DNA of 64,000 nucleotides from Chryseobacterium sp. (GCA_031286615.1 JAITUA010000015.1:124001-188000); one strand, 5' to 3'; shown: positions 24,839 through 34,905, counted from the stretch's first letter. The notes: generated by a model from the letters alone, not told the origin. Translations and numbers: made by a program.

Positions 24839-25216
24839 TTAGATATTTTTGCTTTTCAATAAATCTCTGATCTCCATAAGTAATTTTTGATCTTCTGTAG
24901 GTCCTGCCGGAGCGGGAGCCTCTTTTTTATTCACTTTATTGGCAAATTTAATGATCCAGAAAAGAACCATAGCAATACAAAGGAAACTGATTACGGCTGA
25001 AATAAAATTTCCGTAAGCAACACCATTCCATGAAAGTTTTGCAATGTTTTCTGCGCCGGCTGCTTTCAATGCCGGGTTTAATATCAGAGGAGTGATTACA
25101 TCTTCTACCAAAGACGAAACAATTTTACCAAATGCTGCACCAATGATCACACCGACAGCCAGATCGAGAACATTTCCCTTAAAGGCAAACTCTTTAAATT
25201 CTTTTACAAATCCCAT
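24839..25216 (-). CDS. mscL: Large-conductance mechanosensitive channel
   Basis: 125 residues, normal length. The amphipathic N-terminal helix (GFVKEFKEFAFKGNVLDLAVGV) leads into the glycine-rich pore helix IGAAFGKIVSSLV, then a periplasmic loop and the second membrane helix, with a charged C-terminal bundle (EDQKLLMEIRDLLKS). It opens under membrane tension to release solutes on osmotic downshock. A TATTTTTG -7 element lies at 25252-25245, 28 bases before the ATG. Confidence 0.96.
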   Translation of the reverse strand: MGFVKEFKEFAFKGNVLDLAVGVIIGAAFGKIVSSLVEDVITPLILNPALKAAGAENIAKLSWNGVAYGNFISAVISFLCIAMVLFWIIKFANKVNKKEAPAPAGPTEDQKLLMEIRDLLKSKNI

Positions 25217-25460
25217 AATTTATATTTTTTTATTAGTATATAAACAAAAATATAATTAAAAAATGTAAAAAACACTACTTTTTATAGTTTTTTATTCCCG
25301 AAATATTGAATTTTATGATAAATTCATAGAATTGAATTTAATGAATATTTTAGCTTTATACAGATACTTTATTTCATTCATGAGGTCTCCTTATTTTTAT
25401 TATTGAGGTGATATCATAATGAAAAATCTTTTGTAATTTGCTTAAAAGTTTGTTTCACCT

Positions 25461-26978
25461 ATGAAAATCTTCACCGCAGAACAGATTCGCAGCTGGGATC
25501 ATTTTACGATTTCCCATGAGCCCGTTTCATCTATCCAATTGATGGAAAGAGCTTCGATGGCTGCAGCTCACTGGATATCGGAACATTGTAAAAATCATAA
25601 AAAGCTGGCCGTATTTTGTGGTAACGGAAACAATGGAGGAGATGGATTGGCTATAGCAAGAATATTGTACCTTAAAGGTTTTGATGTCGATGTATTTGTT
25701 GGTGATTCCAAAAGAAAATTTTCAGAAGATGCTTTGGTCAATCTGAAAAGACTCCGTGATTTATCAGGAATTTCAGTCAGAAAATTTGATCAGAAGGAAG
25801 ACTATAATTTTGATGATAAAACAATCATTATTGATGCTCTTTTCGGAACAGGCTTATCCAGGCCGCTGGAAGGGGAGGTTAAAGGACTTGTTGAGCAGCT
25901 AAATTCTAAAAAGAATATTAAGATATCCATTGATGTTCCTTCCGGGTTATCTTCAGATGGAATATTTGATAATGATCCTGTTATTCTGAAGTCTGATTAT
26001 ACCCTTACTTTTCAATGCTGGAAAAGAACATTCCTTCATCCCGAAACCGGAAAATATACCGGAAAAGTAGAAGTGTTGGATATTGATTTAAGTAAAACCT
26101 ATGCTGATACAACGGATGCGCAATACTTTGTCATTGACGATCAGTTGATAGAATCTATATTTAAACCCAGGCAGGAGTTTTCCCATAAAGGAAGTTTTGG
26201 GAAGGCTGTAATTGTAGGAGGAAGCTATGGGAAAATAGGAGCTGCCGTTTTGGCTACACAATCCGCCTTAAAAACCGGAGCCGGACTGACCTTTACACTT
26301 GCGCCGGAATGTGGATATGAGATACTGCAGACCTCTTGTCCGGAAGCCATGTTTATAACGGGAGGAAAGGAGTTTATTACAAACTTTGAGGTAGATAAAG
26401 ACCTTATCTGTGGTATAGGGCCTGGACTGGGAACTCATGCGGATACTGAGAACAGTTTTCTGATTTTTCTGAAAAACTATACCAGTCCTATGATTCTGGA
26501 TGCCGATGCATTGAATATCATTTCTAAAAAGCCAGGAAATCTAAAATTAATTCCAAGAAAATCAATCATTACTCCTCATCCTAAAGAGTTTGAAAGGATT
26601 TTCGGAAGTACAGAAAACTCTTTTAAGAGACTTGAGCTAGCCAGAGAAAAGGCAAAAGAATATCATATTTATATTGTTTTGAAAGATCATCACACCCAAA
26701 TTATTACTCCGGAGGGGAATGTATTTTACAATATAACAGGAAATGCAGGTCTTGCGAAAGGAGGCAGTGGAGATATCCTTACAGGAATTGTGACTTCACT
26801 TTTAGCACAGGGATACTCTGAAGAAGAAACCTGTATTTTGGGAGTGTGGCTTCACGGAAGATCGGCTGATCTTGCTGCGGAAAGGCATTCAAAAGAATCT
26901 ATGCTTCCTACGGATGTTATCAGTGAATTCGGAAGTGTTTTTGAGGAGCTGAACAGGAAAGTTGCCAGAAGTTTGTAA
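25461..26978 (+). CDS. nnrD: Bifunctional NAD(P)H-hydrate epimerase / ADP-dependent dehydratase
   Basis: 505 residues, the fused form. Residues 1 to about 215 are the YjeF_N epimerase (FCGNGNNGGDGLAIARIL; ALFGTGLSRPLEG; SIDVPSGLSSDG); about 230-505 is the ribokinase-like dehydratase (GKAVIVGGSYGKIGAAVLA; GIGPGLGTHADTE; DADALNII; NAGLAKGGSGDILTGIV). It repairs hydrated NAD(P)H in the cytosol. The region just before the start can fold back: AGGTGA at 25406-25411 matches TCACCT at 25455-25460 directly before the ATG. Confidence 0.95.
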   Translation: MKIFTAEQIRSWDHFTISHEPVSSIQLMERASMAAAHWISEHCKNHKKLAVFCGNGNNGGDGLAIARILYLKGFDVDVFVGDSKRKFSEDALVNLKRLRDLSGISVRKFDQKEDYNFDDKTIIIDALFGTGLSRPLEGEVKGLVEQLNSKKNIKISIDVPSGLSSDGIFDNDPVILKSDYTLTFQCWKRTFLHPETGKYTGKVEVLDIDLSKTYADTTDAQYFVIDDQLIESIFKPRQEFSHKGSFGKAVIVGGSYGKIGAAVLATQSALKTGAGLTFTLAPECGYEILQTSCPEAMFITGGKEFITNFEVDKDLICGIGPGLGTHADTENSFLIFLKNYTSPMILDADALNIISKKPGNLKLIPRKSIITPHPKEFERIFGSTENSFKRLELAREKAKEYHIYIVLKDHHTQIITPEGNVFYNITGNAGLAKGGSGDILTGIVTSLLAQGYSEEETCILGVWLHGRSADLAAERHSKESMLPTDVISEFGSVFEELNRKVARSL

Positions 26979-27020
26979 TAGAAAAATGAAATGATGGCTT
27001 TTAAAATTAAGCTTAAAAAG

Positions 27021-27060
27021 AAAAAGGCAAATCTGTAGTAATACAAATTTGCCTTTTTTT
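27021..27060. terminator. Terminator after nnrD
   Basis: AAAAAGGCAAAT / ATTTGCCTTTTT with an inner TGTA-GTAA-TACA extension; T-rich on both strands, also serving lgt in reverse. Confidence 0.85.
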
Positions 27061-27097
27061 ATCTTAAAACCGGAGTTATTCTATTTCCAGTTTGTGC

Positions 27098-28387
27098 TTA
27101 TGCCTTTTCAATATACTCAGGTTTTTCATTTTCTTCCGGAGTAATCTTAAATTTCTTAGAAACGATCATGATAACAACTCCTGCAATCATAAATGGAATA
27201 GAAAGTACCTGACCTGTGTTCAGACCTCCAATCTGGATGAATTCGTCTCCTTGCGGCTCTTTAAGAAACTCAACAAAGAATCTGATGGCCCAAAGAATAA
27301 TAAAGAATAAACCGAATAACCATCCCTGCTGATATTTTTTATCTGTTTTTCTGTAAAGTATCCATAACAAAATGAATAGAAGAACATATCCTACAGCTTC
27401 AAATAACTGGCTTGGATAACGAGGTACGGTAAGACCATATTCACTGCTTTGCTGTGGGAAAAGTAATGCAAACGGAGAATTTGGATCAGCCGGTTTACCA
27501 ACGATTTCAGAATTGAAAAAGTTCCCCATTCTTACAAATGCACCTCCTAAAGCAACTACAATACCTAATCTGTCATATACCCAAAACGGATTTTTTCTGA
27601 TGATTTTAAATGAATAATACAGCGTCGTGAAGATCAGAGCGATAGTAGCACCATGGCTTGCCAATCCTGAAAATCCTGTGAATTTAAAACCATTTTTTGT
27701 ACTTATGGGTAAAAATACACTCCAGAAATCTTCTTTAAACAATTCCGGCTGATAGAAAATAACATGTCCTAATCTTGCCCCAAGGATTGTTCCAATTAAA
27801 GTCCATGTGAAAAGAGGTTCAAGGTATCTTTGGTTAATATTGTCAATTTTAAAGATTCTCGTCATTAAAACATATCCGAAACCAAATGCAAATACAAACA
27901 TCAAACTATAAAAGTGAAGGGTAAATGATCCGATATGAATTCCTTTCGATGGATCCCATATTTTGAATGGAGTTTTAAGTTCTACTTTATCAGAATCTGT
28001 AATAGGTTTTGCAGTTTTTACCGCATATTTAAACAATGTAACATTTTCCTGGGTCGCAGCAGAATTGATAAGCTTAAAATTTTTATCAAAAAACTGATAG
28101 TTGGAATCTTTGAATCTTGCTAATGCTGAAGCGGCATAATTATAATAAGAAGGTTCAAGGCTGGATCCGTTAAGGATCACAACAAAAGACTGGCTCTTAT
28201 TAGATTCTCTGTCCGGAAAAGCGGTAAGGTCTCCCATTTCAGTGGTAGAATAGATTTTTACAGGAACATTGCTTCCGTTGATATCTAAAGTTCCGTCAGA
28301 TAAACCTCCAGGGTATTCCTGTGCAAAAAAAAGCTGCGTTGTGAACGCAAACAGCACAAGATAAATTCTGAAAAAAATAGTATTCAT
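27098..28387 (-). CDS. lgt: Prolipoprotein diacylglyceryl transferase with N-terminal extension
   Basis: 429 residues against about 270-290 for usual Lgt. Residues 1-23 are a signal peptide, then about 115 residues of extracytoplasmic sequence of unknown fold precede the Lgt core, which starts near residue 140 (FKIWDPSKGIHIGSFTLHFY). The core has ARLGHVIFYQPE, FSGLASHGATIAL, VRMGNFFNSEIVG, RYPSQLFEA and IRFFVEFLKEPQ, the conserved Lgt motifs. It transfers diacylglyceryl from phosphatidylglycerol to the lipobox Cys of prolipoproteins. yidD lies just upstream (24 bases). Confidence 0.93.
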   Translation of the reverse strand: MNTIFFRIYLVLFAFTTQLFFAQEYPGGLSDGTLDINGSNVPVKIYSTTEMGDLTAFPDRESNKSQSFVVILNGSSLEPSYYNYAASALARFKDSNYQFFDKNFKLINSAATQENVTLFKYAVKTAKPITDSDKVELKTPFKIWDPSKGIHIGSFTLHFYSLMFVFAFGFGYVLMTRIFKIDNINQRYLEPLFTWTLIGTILGARLGHVIFYQPELFKEDFWSVFLPISTKNGFKFTGFSGLASHGATIALIFTTLYYSFKIIRKNPFWVYDRLGIVVALGGAFVRMGNFFNSEIVGKPADPNSPFALLFPQQSSEYGLTVPRYPSQLFEAVGYVLLFILLWILYRKTDKKYQQGWLFGLFFIILWAIRFFVEFLKEPQGDEFIQIGGLNTGQVLSIPFMIAGVVIMIVSKKFKITPEENEKPEYIEKA

Positions 28388-28410
28388 TTTCTATTGATTT
28401 AATAGTTTGA

Positions 28411-28662
28411 TTATTGACATTTATGTTTGGGTGGAACGGGATCATAACCGCTGCCTCCCCACGGATGGCATCTCAAAATTCTTTTAAATCCCAGCCAGAA
28501 TCCTTTAAAGATCCCATGAACCCGAAGAGACTCAATCATATAATGAGAACAGGTAGGTTCGTAACGGCAGTTTTTGGGAAGTAAGGGCGAGATGAACCAT
28601 TGGTAAAATTTTATCAAAATTACCAGCGGAAATGTAATGATTTTATTAAATGTAAGTTTCAA
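28411..28662 (-). CDS. yidD: Membrane protein insertion efficiency factor YidD
   Basis: 83 residues with the full family pattern: [24 protein letters not shown] (Cys-containing), [37 protein letters not shown]. YidD assists YidC-dependent insertion of inner-membrane proteins. Here it is upstream of lgt rather than next to rnpA/yidC. Confidence 0.95.
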   Translation of the reverse strand: MKLTFNKIITFPLVILIKFYQWFISPLLPKNCRYEPTCSHYMIESLRVHGIFKGFWLGFKRILRCHPWGGSGYDPVPPKHKCQ

Positions 28663-28763
28663 AACAATGCAAAAATAGGGTAAAAAAATGAAAATTAGTT
28701 TAAATTTGTTATAAGTTTCGGTGATCGAAAATCCGAAACATTGATCTTAAAAATAGAATTAGT

Positions 28764-30041
28764 TTGAATCAAAATATTCCATTAGCTGAAAAATTAAGAC
28801 CCAAAACCCTGAACGATGTATTGGGGCAGGAACACCTTACCGGCGATAAAGGAACAATCAGAAAAATGATTGAAAATAACACGCTGAATTCTCTGATTCT
28901 TTGGGGGCCTCCCGGAACCGGGAAGACAACACTCGCCGAAATCATTTCAGAACAGTCAGGGAGGAAGTTCTATAAACTTTCTGCCGTTTCTTCAGGGGTG
29001 AAAGATGTTCGTGATGTCATTGATGATGCTAAAAAACAGAATTTGTTTTCCGGAAAATCACCCATCTTATTTATTGATGAGATTCATCGTTTCAATAAAT
29101 CCCAGCAGGATTCGCTATTGCATGCCGTAGAAAAGGGCTGGATTGTTCTAATAGGAGCTACTACGGAAAATCCAAGTTTTGAAGTGGTTTCAGCATTGCT
29201 TTCAAGAAGCCAGGTTTATATTTTAAAAGCTTTGAGCTATGAAAAACTTGAAGAGTTGATTGATATAGCCTCTGAAAGATTTAATAAAGATGAAGAAACA
29301 GATTTTAAAATCCTTGAAAAAGAAGCTTTCATTCAATACTCGGGCGGTGATGCAAGGAAGTTAATCAATTCTGTAGAATTGGTTTTGAACCAATATAAAA
29401 ATTCCGGCACAACAGAAATTATCAATACAGATGTTCTTGAAGTTCTTCAAGAGACGATGGCGCTCTATGATAAAAATGGCGAGCAGCATTATGATATTAT
29501 CTCCGCCTTTATCAAATCAATGCGCGGTGGTGACCCGAACGGAGCTGTTTATTGGCTGGCAAGAATGATTGCCGGAGGAGAAGATATTAAGTTTATTGCC
29601 CGCAGAATGCTTATTCTGGCCGCTGAAGATGTAGGACTGGCTAATCCTAATGCGCTGGTGGTTGCCAACAATTGTTTTCAGGCGATCAATGTGATTGGAA
29701 ATCCTGAAGCAAGAATCATATTAAGTGAAACGGCGGTCTATCTTGCGGTTTCTCCTAAAAGTAATTCTGCTTATATGGCTATTAATGAAGCATTGGCTTT
29801 GGTAAAACAAACAGGAAATCTTCCGGTACCGCTTCATTTGAGAAATGCTCCTACAAAGCTGATGAAAGATCTGGACTACGGAAAAGAATATAAATATGCA
29901 CATTCTTATGAAGGAAACTTTGTAGAACAGGACTTCCTTCCCGAGGAAATCAGGAATGTGAAATTGTATGAGCCCGGTAATAATTCTACCGAAAAGAAGA
30001 TCTATGAGGAACTTAAGAAAAAATGGAAGAATAAATATTAA
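28764..30041 (+). CDS. rarA: Replication-associated recombination protein A (RarA/MgsA)
   Basis: 425 residues. AAA+ ATPase with Walker A GPPGTGKT (48-55), Walker [10 protein letters not shown] (D105, E106), sensor GATTENPSF and the C-terminal RarA tetramerisation region ([22 protein letters not shown]). It acts at stalled forks. The start is a TTG at 28764, giving the conserved [14 protein letters not shown]; no ATG exists nearby. A TAAATTTG -7 element at 28701-28708 leaves a leader of about 50 bases. Terminator follows. Confidence 0.93.
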   Translation: MNQNIPLAEKLRPKTLNDVLGQEHLTGDKGTIRKMIENNTLNSLILWGPPGTGKTTLAEIISEQSGRKFYKLSAVSSGVKDVRDVIDDAKKQNLFSGKSPILFIDEIHRFNKSQQDSLLHAVEKGWIVLIGATTENPSFEVVSALLSRSQVYILKALSYEKLEELIDIASERFNKDEETDFKILEKEAFIQYSGGDARKLINSVELVLNQYKNSGTTEIINTDVLEVLQETMALYDKNGEQHYDIISAFIKSMRGGDPNGAVYWLARMIAGGEDIKFIARRMLILAAEDVGLANPNALVVANNCFQAINVIGNPEARIILSETAVYLAVSPKSNSAYMAINEALALVKQTGNLPVPLHLRNAPTKLMKDLDYGKEYKYAHSYEGNFVEQDFLPEEIRNVKLYEPGNNSTEKKIYEELKKKWKNKY

Positions 30042-30045
30042 AATA

Positions 30046-30078
30046 AAAAAGGATGCTGAAAAATGGCATCCTTTTTAT
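30046..30078. terminator. Terminator after rarA
   Basis: AAAAAGGATGC / GCATCCTTTTT, 11-bp perfect stem, shared with the converging gene at 30089. Confidence 0.88.
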
Positions 30079-30088
30079 ATTATTCAAG

Positions 30089-30526
30089 TTATTCGGTAGT
30101 ATAGATAAACAATGTTTTCTTACCGTTGTGATCTTTTGTTTCAGCTCTTTTCTTGATTTCAGGATAGATCATTGTGCTGGTGTCCGCAAATTCATAACCT
30201 TCAATAAATACCGGATTGTCTGCCGGAATATTATATTGTGCGTTGATATTGGATAATGACATTCTGTCAAATATATTTTCTCCGTTTTTGAATTTGTATT
30301 CAGTCACTCCTTTTGTAAAAACAGAACTGTATTTTTTTAAACTTTGGGGAAGACTTGCCGGAGTATTGTATACTTTAGAAACCTGCAGTACGTTCTTTTT
30401 CGCATTGAACAATTCTACTGTTCCGATAGCGTTGTCAGCAACTGCAAACTTCACAGCAGGATTTTTTTGCTGTGCAAATAAAGTAGCCGAAGAGAGTATT
30501 AAAAAAGAATAGAGTAATTTTTTCAT
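30089..30526 (-). CDS. Secreted protein of unknown function
   Basis: 145 residues with a signal peptide (MKKLLYSFLILSSATLFA|Q). The mature part is short beta-rich sequence with no Cys and no motif I recognise (VYNTPASLPQSLKKYSSVF; ETKDHNGKKTLFIYTTE). Likely periplasmic. Single-gene unit with no informative neighbours. Confidence 0.75.
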   Translation of the reverse strand: MKKLLYSFLILSSATLFAQQKNPAVKFAVADNAIGTVELFNAKKNVLQVSKVYNTPASLPQSLKKYSSVFTKGVTEYKFKNGENIFDRMSLSNINAQYNIPADNPVFIEGYEFADTSTMIYPEIKKRAETKDHNGKKTLFIYTTE

Positions 30527-30641
30527 AATCAGAATATGTAACTGTTAAAAACGTGATAAATATAGTTATTTTTTATAAAATGTGAATGAAATCTTAGATT
30601 GTTTTACATTTTATTTATGATAAAAACTTTTATTTTGATTA

Positions 30642-32873
30642 TCAGTCTGTGGTTTCCTCGTTTTTATCTTTTTTATCAACCATATTTCTGATGATATTTT
30701 TCAACCTCTGAAAAGTGAAAGAACTTAATAATAAGATAATTCCGAGAGCAATAAAGGCGCTTATTCTTGAAATATTATCCATTTGCCATACATCATAACC
30801 GTAGAGTTTTAAAACCATGAGCCCTATCAATGCAAAACCAACCTTGTTGTATTCCTGGATATCCTTTTTCAAACCTATGTAAATAAAAATACTCGCAAGA
30901 ATGGTCCATACAATAGGAAGATAAAGAATATTGAAGTGGGCACTTGCTTCATAAGAATGAGGAAGGTCATTAGAAACCATTAAAACATAAGAATGATGAA
31001 GCTCACAGCTTACGGAAATGATAAGTGTCAAAGACAGGATCCAGTAAGAAATCCTGAGTTTATGGAATTCTGATGATGGAATGATCCGGGAACATACATA
31101 TATAAAAGGAATCCACTGAAGCAGATGAAGTAAATAAAAGCTTGAATGTAGTTTTTTCATTAAAACAGCCGTGACAACTGGTAGTGTGGAAATTGAAGTA
31201 TTGAGAATAATCAGAAAGAAAAACAGATAAATCAGAACGGTTTGAACATCACTTCTGATACTTAGTGGTTTTCTGAAAAAAAATAGAATAAACAGATAAT
31301 AAATACTGAATAACAGTCCTATCCCAACAATTGCTGACCAAGGCATCCCTGAAACGTGATAGGTGAGCTCAAGAAGAAGACTTATGTAAATAACTCCATA
31401 GCTCACGATAGTAACAAGATCTTCAAAAAATGTGTTGACTTTCTCCTGTGATTCTTTTCCGGTATTACTCAATAAATATAAATTGATTATTAGGGAAACG
31501 ATCGTAAACGAACTGGTAATAAACGGAGGATTAAATATGATATTAAAATCTGTTGTCTCAAGATATTCTGTCCAGGTTATAATCTGAGCAATCATGACCA
31601 ATGGGAAAAGTATGTAAAAGAAAATCTTGAAAATTTTGTGTCCTGTCTTTTTCCAGATGAAAAGAAGCAGTGTGGCTTCTATGGCCCAGATACTCGTGAT
31701 GAGGTGAGTTTTAAACTGAATAGCTATGGCAATAGTGATAAGGCTGGTAACGAGTCCTGCAAATACAGAATAGGCAACCCCGAAGTTTTTTCGTCCATAT
31801 TCTCTAAAGAGCAGAATAGAATTGACTGCAGCAAAGACAAGGGGAAAAATAATGGGAGGTTCATATGCTAAAGTATCAAAAATATAAAGCAGTCCCAGAA
31901 CACTCGAAAAATTAGCAAAAGCAAGTATTAAAATATCAGATGTTGAAAGTATATTCTTTCTGATGTAATTATGCAGGGCAAAAAGATAGAAAATTACATA
32001 ACTTATCATGTAAAAAGCAATGCTTAAAAGCTGAGGACTCTCATTCGTCCAATAAAAAAGATAAGCGGTTGTAAAAATATAGGCAGTCCATCCCACGCTT
32101 TTCCAGTGTTGAAGAAAAGAGACTATCAACATTCCAATATTTAAAAGAGTAAGATAAATAAAAAGGAAAGGGTAATTGCTTTGCCCGGTACTGATCATCA
32201 AAGGAGCACTGAAACCTCCTATTAATGAAAAAATAATTAAGACTTCACTTTTATAATAATAGGATAAGATAATAGATGCTGCTGTAATCAGGGCGGTGAT
32301 AATAAAAGCTGTATTCTGTGTAAAAAGATGATATTCCCTGAAAGCAATGGTGGAGGTGAAATAGAGCATGGCAATTCCGCCTCCGGTTATAATAGAAGCA
32401 AATGCGGTATAGTTTTTTCTGAGGAAATGGCCTATGATAATAATTCCTGCTCCGGTAAAAAAGCCAATACCCGCTCGTGCAGTTTCACCAATCCAGTTTT
32501 TATCAATGGCATACTTTACAAAGTAACCGATTCCGAGAACAAGAGTAAAAATACCAATGATGGTGAGAGCATTTTGTTTTAAAAAATCAAAAACAGGAGC
32601 CAGCCAGTCTTTTTGAACCGGTATTGGGATTTCTTCATTTTCTTCCCTGTTTCTTATTCTTTCAGGCGTAGTTTGATGAGATGGTGCTTGCTGAGGAATA
32701 ATAGTTTCTTCCGTTGAAGTTTTTTTTTGGATTACTTCAGACTGAGCCGGGGCCTTATTGATTTTATGATTAAGGTCAGTGATTTCCTTTTCAAGTCTTC
32801 TGATTTTAGTATTCAGATTGTTGAAAATGATGAAGATTACTATAAGTATGACGACAGTAATAAATTCATTCAT
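30642..32873 (-). CDS. DUF2339 multi-spanning membrane protein
   Basis: 743 residues. An N-terminal helix and a short coiled coil (KIRRLEKEITDLNHKI) are followed by a Pro/Gln/Thr-rich linker (about residues 45-85) and then roughly twenty hydrophobic helices. The segment LGIGYFVKYAIDKNWIGETARAGIG and GGGIAMLYFTSTIA are the hallmark of DUF2339 proteins. Function of the family is unknown; it is an inner-membrane protein of the cell envelope. Last residues are cytosolic and charged. Confidence 0.88.
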   Translation of the reverse strand: MNEFITVVILIVIFIIFNNLNTKIRRLEKEITDLNHKINKAPAQSEVIQKKTSTEETIIPQQAPSHQTTPERIRNREENEEIPIPVQKDWLAPVFDFLKQNALTIIGIFTLVLGIGYFVKYAIDKNWIGETARAGIGFFTGAGIIIIGHFLRKNYTAFASIITGGGIAMLYFTSTIAFREYHLFTQNTAFIITALITAASIILSYYYKSEVLIIFSLIGGFSAPLMISTGQSNYPFLFIYLTLLNIGMLIVSFLQHWKSVGWTAYIFTTAYLFYWTNESPQLLSIAFYMISYVIFYLFALHNYIRKNILSTSDILILAFANFSSVLGLLYIFDTLAYEPPIIFPLVFAAVNSILLFREYGRKNFGVAYSVFAGLVTSLITIAIAIQFKTHLITSIWAIEATLLLFIWKKTGHKIFKIFFYILFPLVMIAQIITWTEYLETTDFNIIFNPPFITSSFTIVSLIINLYLLSNTGKESQEKVNTFFEDLVTIVSYGVIYISLLLELTYHVSGMPWSAIVGIGLLFSIYYLFILFFFRKPLSIRSDVQTVLIYLFFFLIILNTSISTLPVVTAVLMKKLHSSFYLLHLLQWIPFIYVCSRIIPSSEFHKLRISYWILSLTLIISVSCELHHSYVLMVSNDLPHSYEASAHFNILYLPIVWTILASIFIYIGLKKDIQEYNKVGFALIGLMVLKLYGYDVWQMDNISRISAFIALGIILLLSSFTFQRLKNIIRNMVDKKDKNEETTD

Positions 32874-32915
32874 TTCATTAGTTTTATCAAATATAAAGAA
32901 ATGTTTGAAAAGCTA

Positions 32916-32954
32916 TTTAAAAATTAACCCATCACAGTATAAGTGATGGGTTAA
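32916..32954 (-). terminator. Terminator of the surface-protein gene
   Basis: TTAACCCATCAC / GTGATGGGTTAA with loop AGTATAA. In the reverse direction the stem is followed by TTTTTAAA. Confidence 0.8.
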
Positions 32955-32985
32955 ATGGTATAGATAACTAACAATATGTTTTTTA

Positions 32986-33693
32986 CTAGTTGGATACTTT
33001 GTAAATGGAGAATGAAGCAACACTGGATCCTAATAAGCCTACGTCCAATGCTGTTGATCCAACAAGACCAAATGAAATTTTGTCTCCTGCCTGGAAGGAA
33101 TACACTGAATTAATAGAACTTTCGGAAATCGTCAGGCTTAATAAAATCAGGTTAGCACCACTGAACGGACGGCTATCTATAGTAGTTGCTACGCCGGCTC
33201 TTGTTCTTACAATACCAACTCCTGGATTATTAGCTAGTATCGAAGCTTGTAATCCGGTTCCATAACGAAATGTAAAGCCTATGGCATAAACACCTGTGGA
33301 TGGAATTGTATAAGTGTTATCTGTGTCGCTGAATAAGCTTGCAGATCCTAAGGTTCTTTCTGCTGCTAAGAAGTTAACTGCTCTGAATCCTGAGGGAAAA
33401 AGTCCAAGGTTCAAGAGGCTGATTCCTGCTGTCTTCTTTGCAGCGTAAACTGTAGTATTTATACCGGATGCTGCGATTAATAGTGCTGGATCTACGGTGT
33501 AAACCTGAGTACTTCCCTGGTTAATTGCTAAAACCTGATAGCCAGGTAATGATGTAGCTGCGGGCGTATCTCTAACTTTCAATGTTCCATTAACATCTAG
33601 AGTTGCAGATGGAGTAGCTGTATTGATACCAACTTGCGAAAATAAAGGTAGGGTTGCGCATGCTAACATTAAGCTGTAAAGTTTAGTTTTCAT
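32986..33693 (-). CDS. Secreted surface protein with C1q-like C-terminal region
   Basis: 235 residues from the ATG at 33693 (the TTG two codons upstream is not needed). Signal peptide MKTKLYSLMLACATLPLFS|Q, then GINTATPSATLDVNGTLKVRD, a tail-fibre/adhesin-like repeat start common in Flavobacteriia surface proteins, and a C-terminal jelly-roll-like half (YTIPSTGVYAIGFTFRYG, SVYSFQAGDKISFGLVGS) resembling C1q/TNF domains. No T9SS tail or lipobox. A TATATTTG -7 element lies at 33728-33721. Function unknown; probable surface attachment. Confidence 0.72.
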   Translation of the reverse strand: MKTKLYSLMLACATLPLFSQVGINTATPSATLDVNGTLKVRDTPAATSLPGYQVLAINQGSTQVYTVDPALLIAASGINTTVYAAKKTAGISLLNLGLFPSGFRAVNFLAAERTLGSASLFSDTDNTYTIPSTGVYAIGFTFRYGTGLQASILANNPGVGIVRTRAGVATTIDSRPFSGANLILLSLTISESSINSVYSFQAGDKISFGLVGSTALDVGLLGSSVASFSIYKVSN

Positions 33694-33699
33694 GATCAA

Positions 33700-34056
33700 G
33701 ATTTTTAATTAGTTGCTTAGCAAATATACAATAAAAATTATACTCATCATTGTGAAATCTATAATTTTAATATTAATATGATGTAAAATATTTAAACATA
33801 TGTTTATATTTTGGGTGATATTACTTCATAATTTAATTACGAGTTATTATATTCAACTTCTTTTTAATTGCTTGTTTATAAGGTGTTTAAAGGAAAATAT
33901 TTCTCCCTGTTGTGTGGGTTATTTTAGTGGTGAAAGTGTCGTATTGGACGTCGGATATTTTTTTGTAAAAAAATATTTTTTTCAGGTTTTTAATGGGTTT
34001 AAAAGCAAAAACACTGCTCAAATGGCAGTGTTTTTAATGTATATATTTACTTTTTT
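33700..34056. other. AT-rich intergenic region
   Basis: 357 bases with no supported gene. It holds the surface-protein promoter at 33721-33728, a 14-base palindrome TAAACATATGTTTA at 33793-33806 and a terminator at 34007-34035. A possible 86-residue ORF (33800-34060) is hydrophobic, has no homology features and reads through the terminator. Confidence 0.6.
34007..34035. terminator. Terminator at the end of pheA
   Basis: AAAAACACTGC / GCAGTGTTTTT, 11-bp perfect stem, bidirectional. Confidence 0.85.
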
Positions 34057-34905
34057 CTAGCTTTCTAAGAGGAATTCTTTATAGTTTCCAAGAAAATCAA
34101 CATTAGCATTGATTGATTCAAGTTCTTTGAGTGCGTTTCCATGTAAGACTTCTTCCCAAGGTCCTTCCACATTGATAAAGAAGAAATAATTGCCCAGTCC
34201 GGTCTTTAATGTTCTGGATTCAATTTTGCTGAGGTTCATCTTTCGCCATGCAAAAACCGATAAAACCTGATGCAGCCCGCCGGGATGATCTTCCGGTAGA
34301 GTAATCAGCATTCCTGCTTTTTCTCCCAGAGTTTCCAGATTGTTATTTTGGTAGGTACTCTGTTGCTTAGAGATAATGATAAACCGGGTATGATTCTGTT
34401 CAAAATCCTGAATATTACGGTTGATAATTTTCAGTCCATACAAATTGGCGGCAAACTGGTTCGCAACAGCAGCAATAGGAGTCTCTTTATTCTCTGAAAC
34501 AAATTTCGCGGCAGCAGCAGTAGAAGAAAAATCCTGTTTTGGAATCTCTTTATAATGGGTGTCCAGAAAATGAAAGCTCTGTGCCAGTGCCTGTGGATGT
34601 GAATATATTCTTTCAATATTCTCAATAGAATTTTCCGGGTGAATCATCAGGTGATGCGCAATAGGCATTACCGCTTCTGCTTCAATCTTAATAGAAGGGG
34701 TTTTATACAAATAGTCCAGCGTCATAGAAACTGTTCCCTCAATAGAGTTCTCCAAAGGTACAACCGCCTTTACTGCTTCTCCGCTTTCTACAGCCTTAAA
34801 ACAATCCAGAATACTGGCTTGTGGTAATAACTCTTCATCGGGGAAAAGCTGCGCAGCGGCAAGCTGTGTGAAACTGGCATGAGGTCCCAAAAATGCAATC
34901 TTCAT
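34057..34905 (-). CDS. pheA: Prephenate dehydratase
   Basis: 282 residues. The prephenate dehydratase domain starts IAFLGPHASFTQLAA and carries PLENSIEGTVSMTLD and the catalytic T173-R174-F175 in NHTRFIIIS. A C-terminal ACT domain (about 196-280) has GGLHQVLSVFAWRKMNLSKIESRT, the Phe-binding GALV/ESRP-type motifs (here ESRT), so feedback inhibition by phenylalanine is expected. No chorismate mutase domain is fused. It converts prephenate to phenylpyruvate. Confidence 0.94.
   Translation of the reverse strand: MKIAFLGPHASFTQLAAAQLFPDEELLPQASILDCFKAVESGEAVKAVVPLENSIEGTVSMTLDYLYKTPSIKIEAEAVMPIAHHLMIHPENSIENIERIYSHPQALAQSFHFLDTHYKEIPKQDFSSTAAAAKFVSENKETPIAAVANQFAANLYGLKIINRNIQDFEQNHTRFIIISKQQSTYQNNNLETLGEKAGMLITLPEDHPGGLHQVLSVFAWRKMNLSKIESRTLKTGLGNYFFFINVEGPWEEVLHGNALKELESINANVDFLGNYKEFLLES

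Noticed and set aside
33800-34060. 86-residue hydrophobic ORF in the gap before pheA
   Set aside because: AT-rich, runs through a terminator hairpin, and has no signal or motif.
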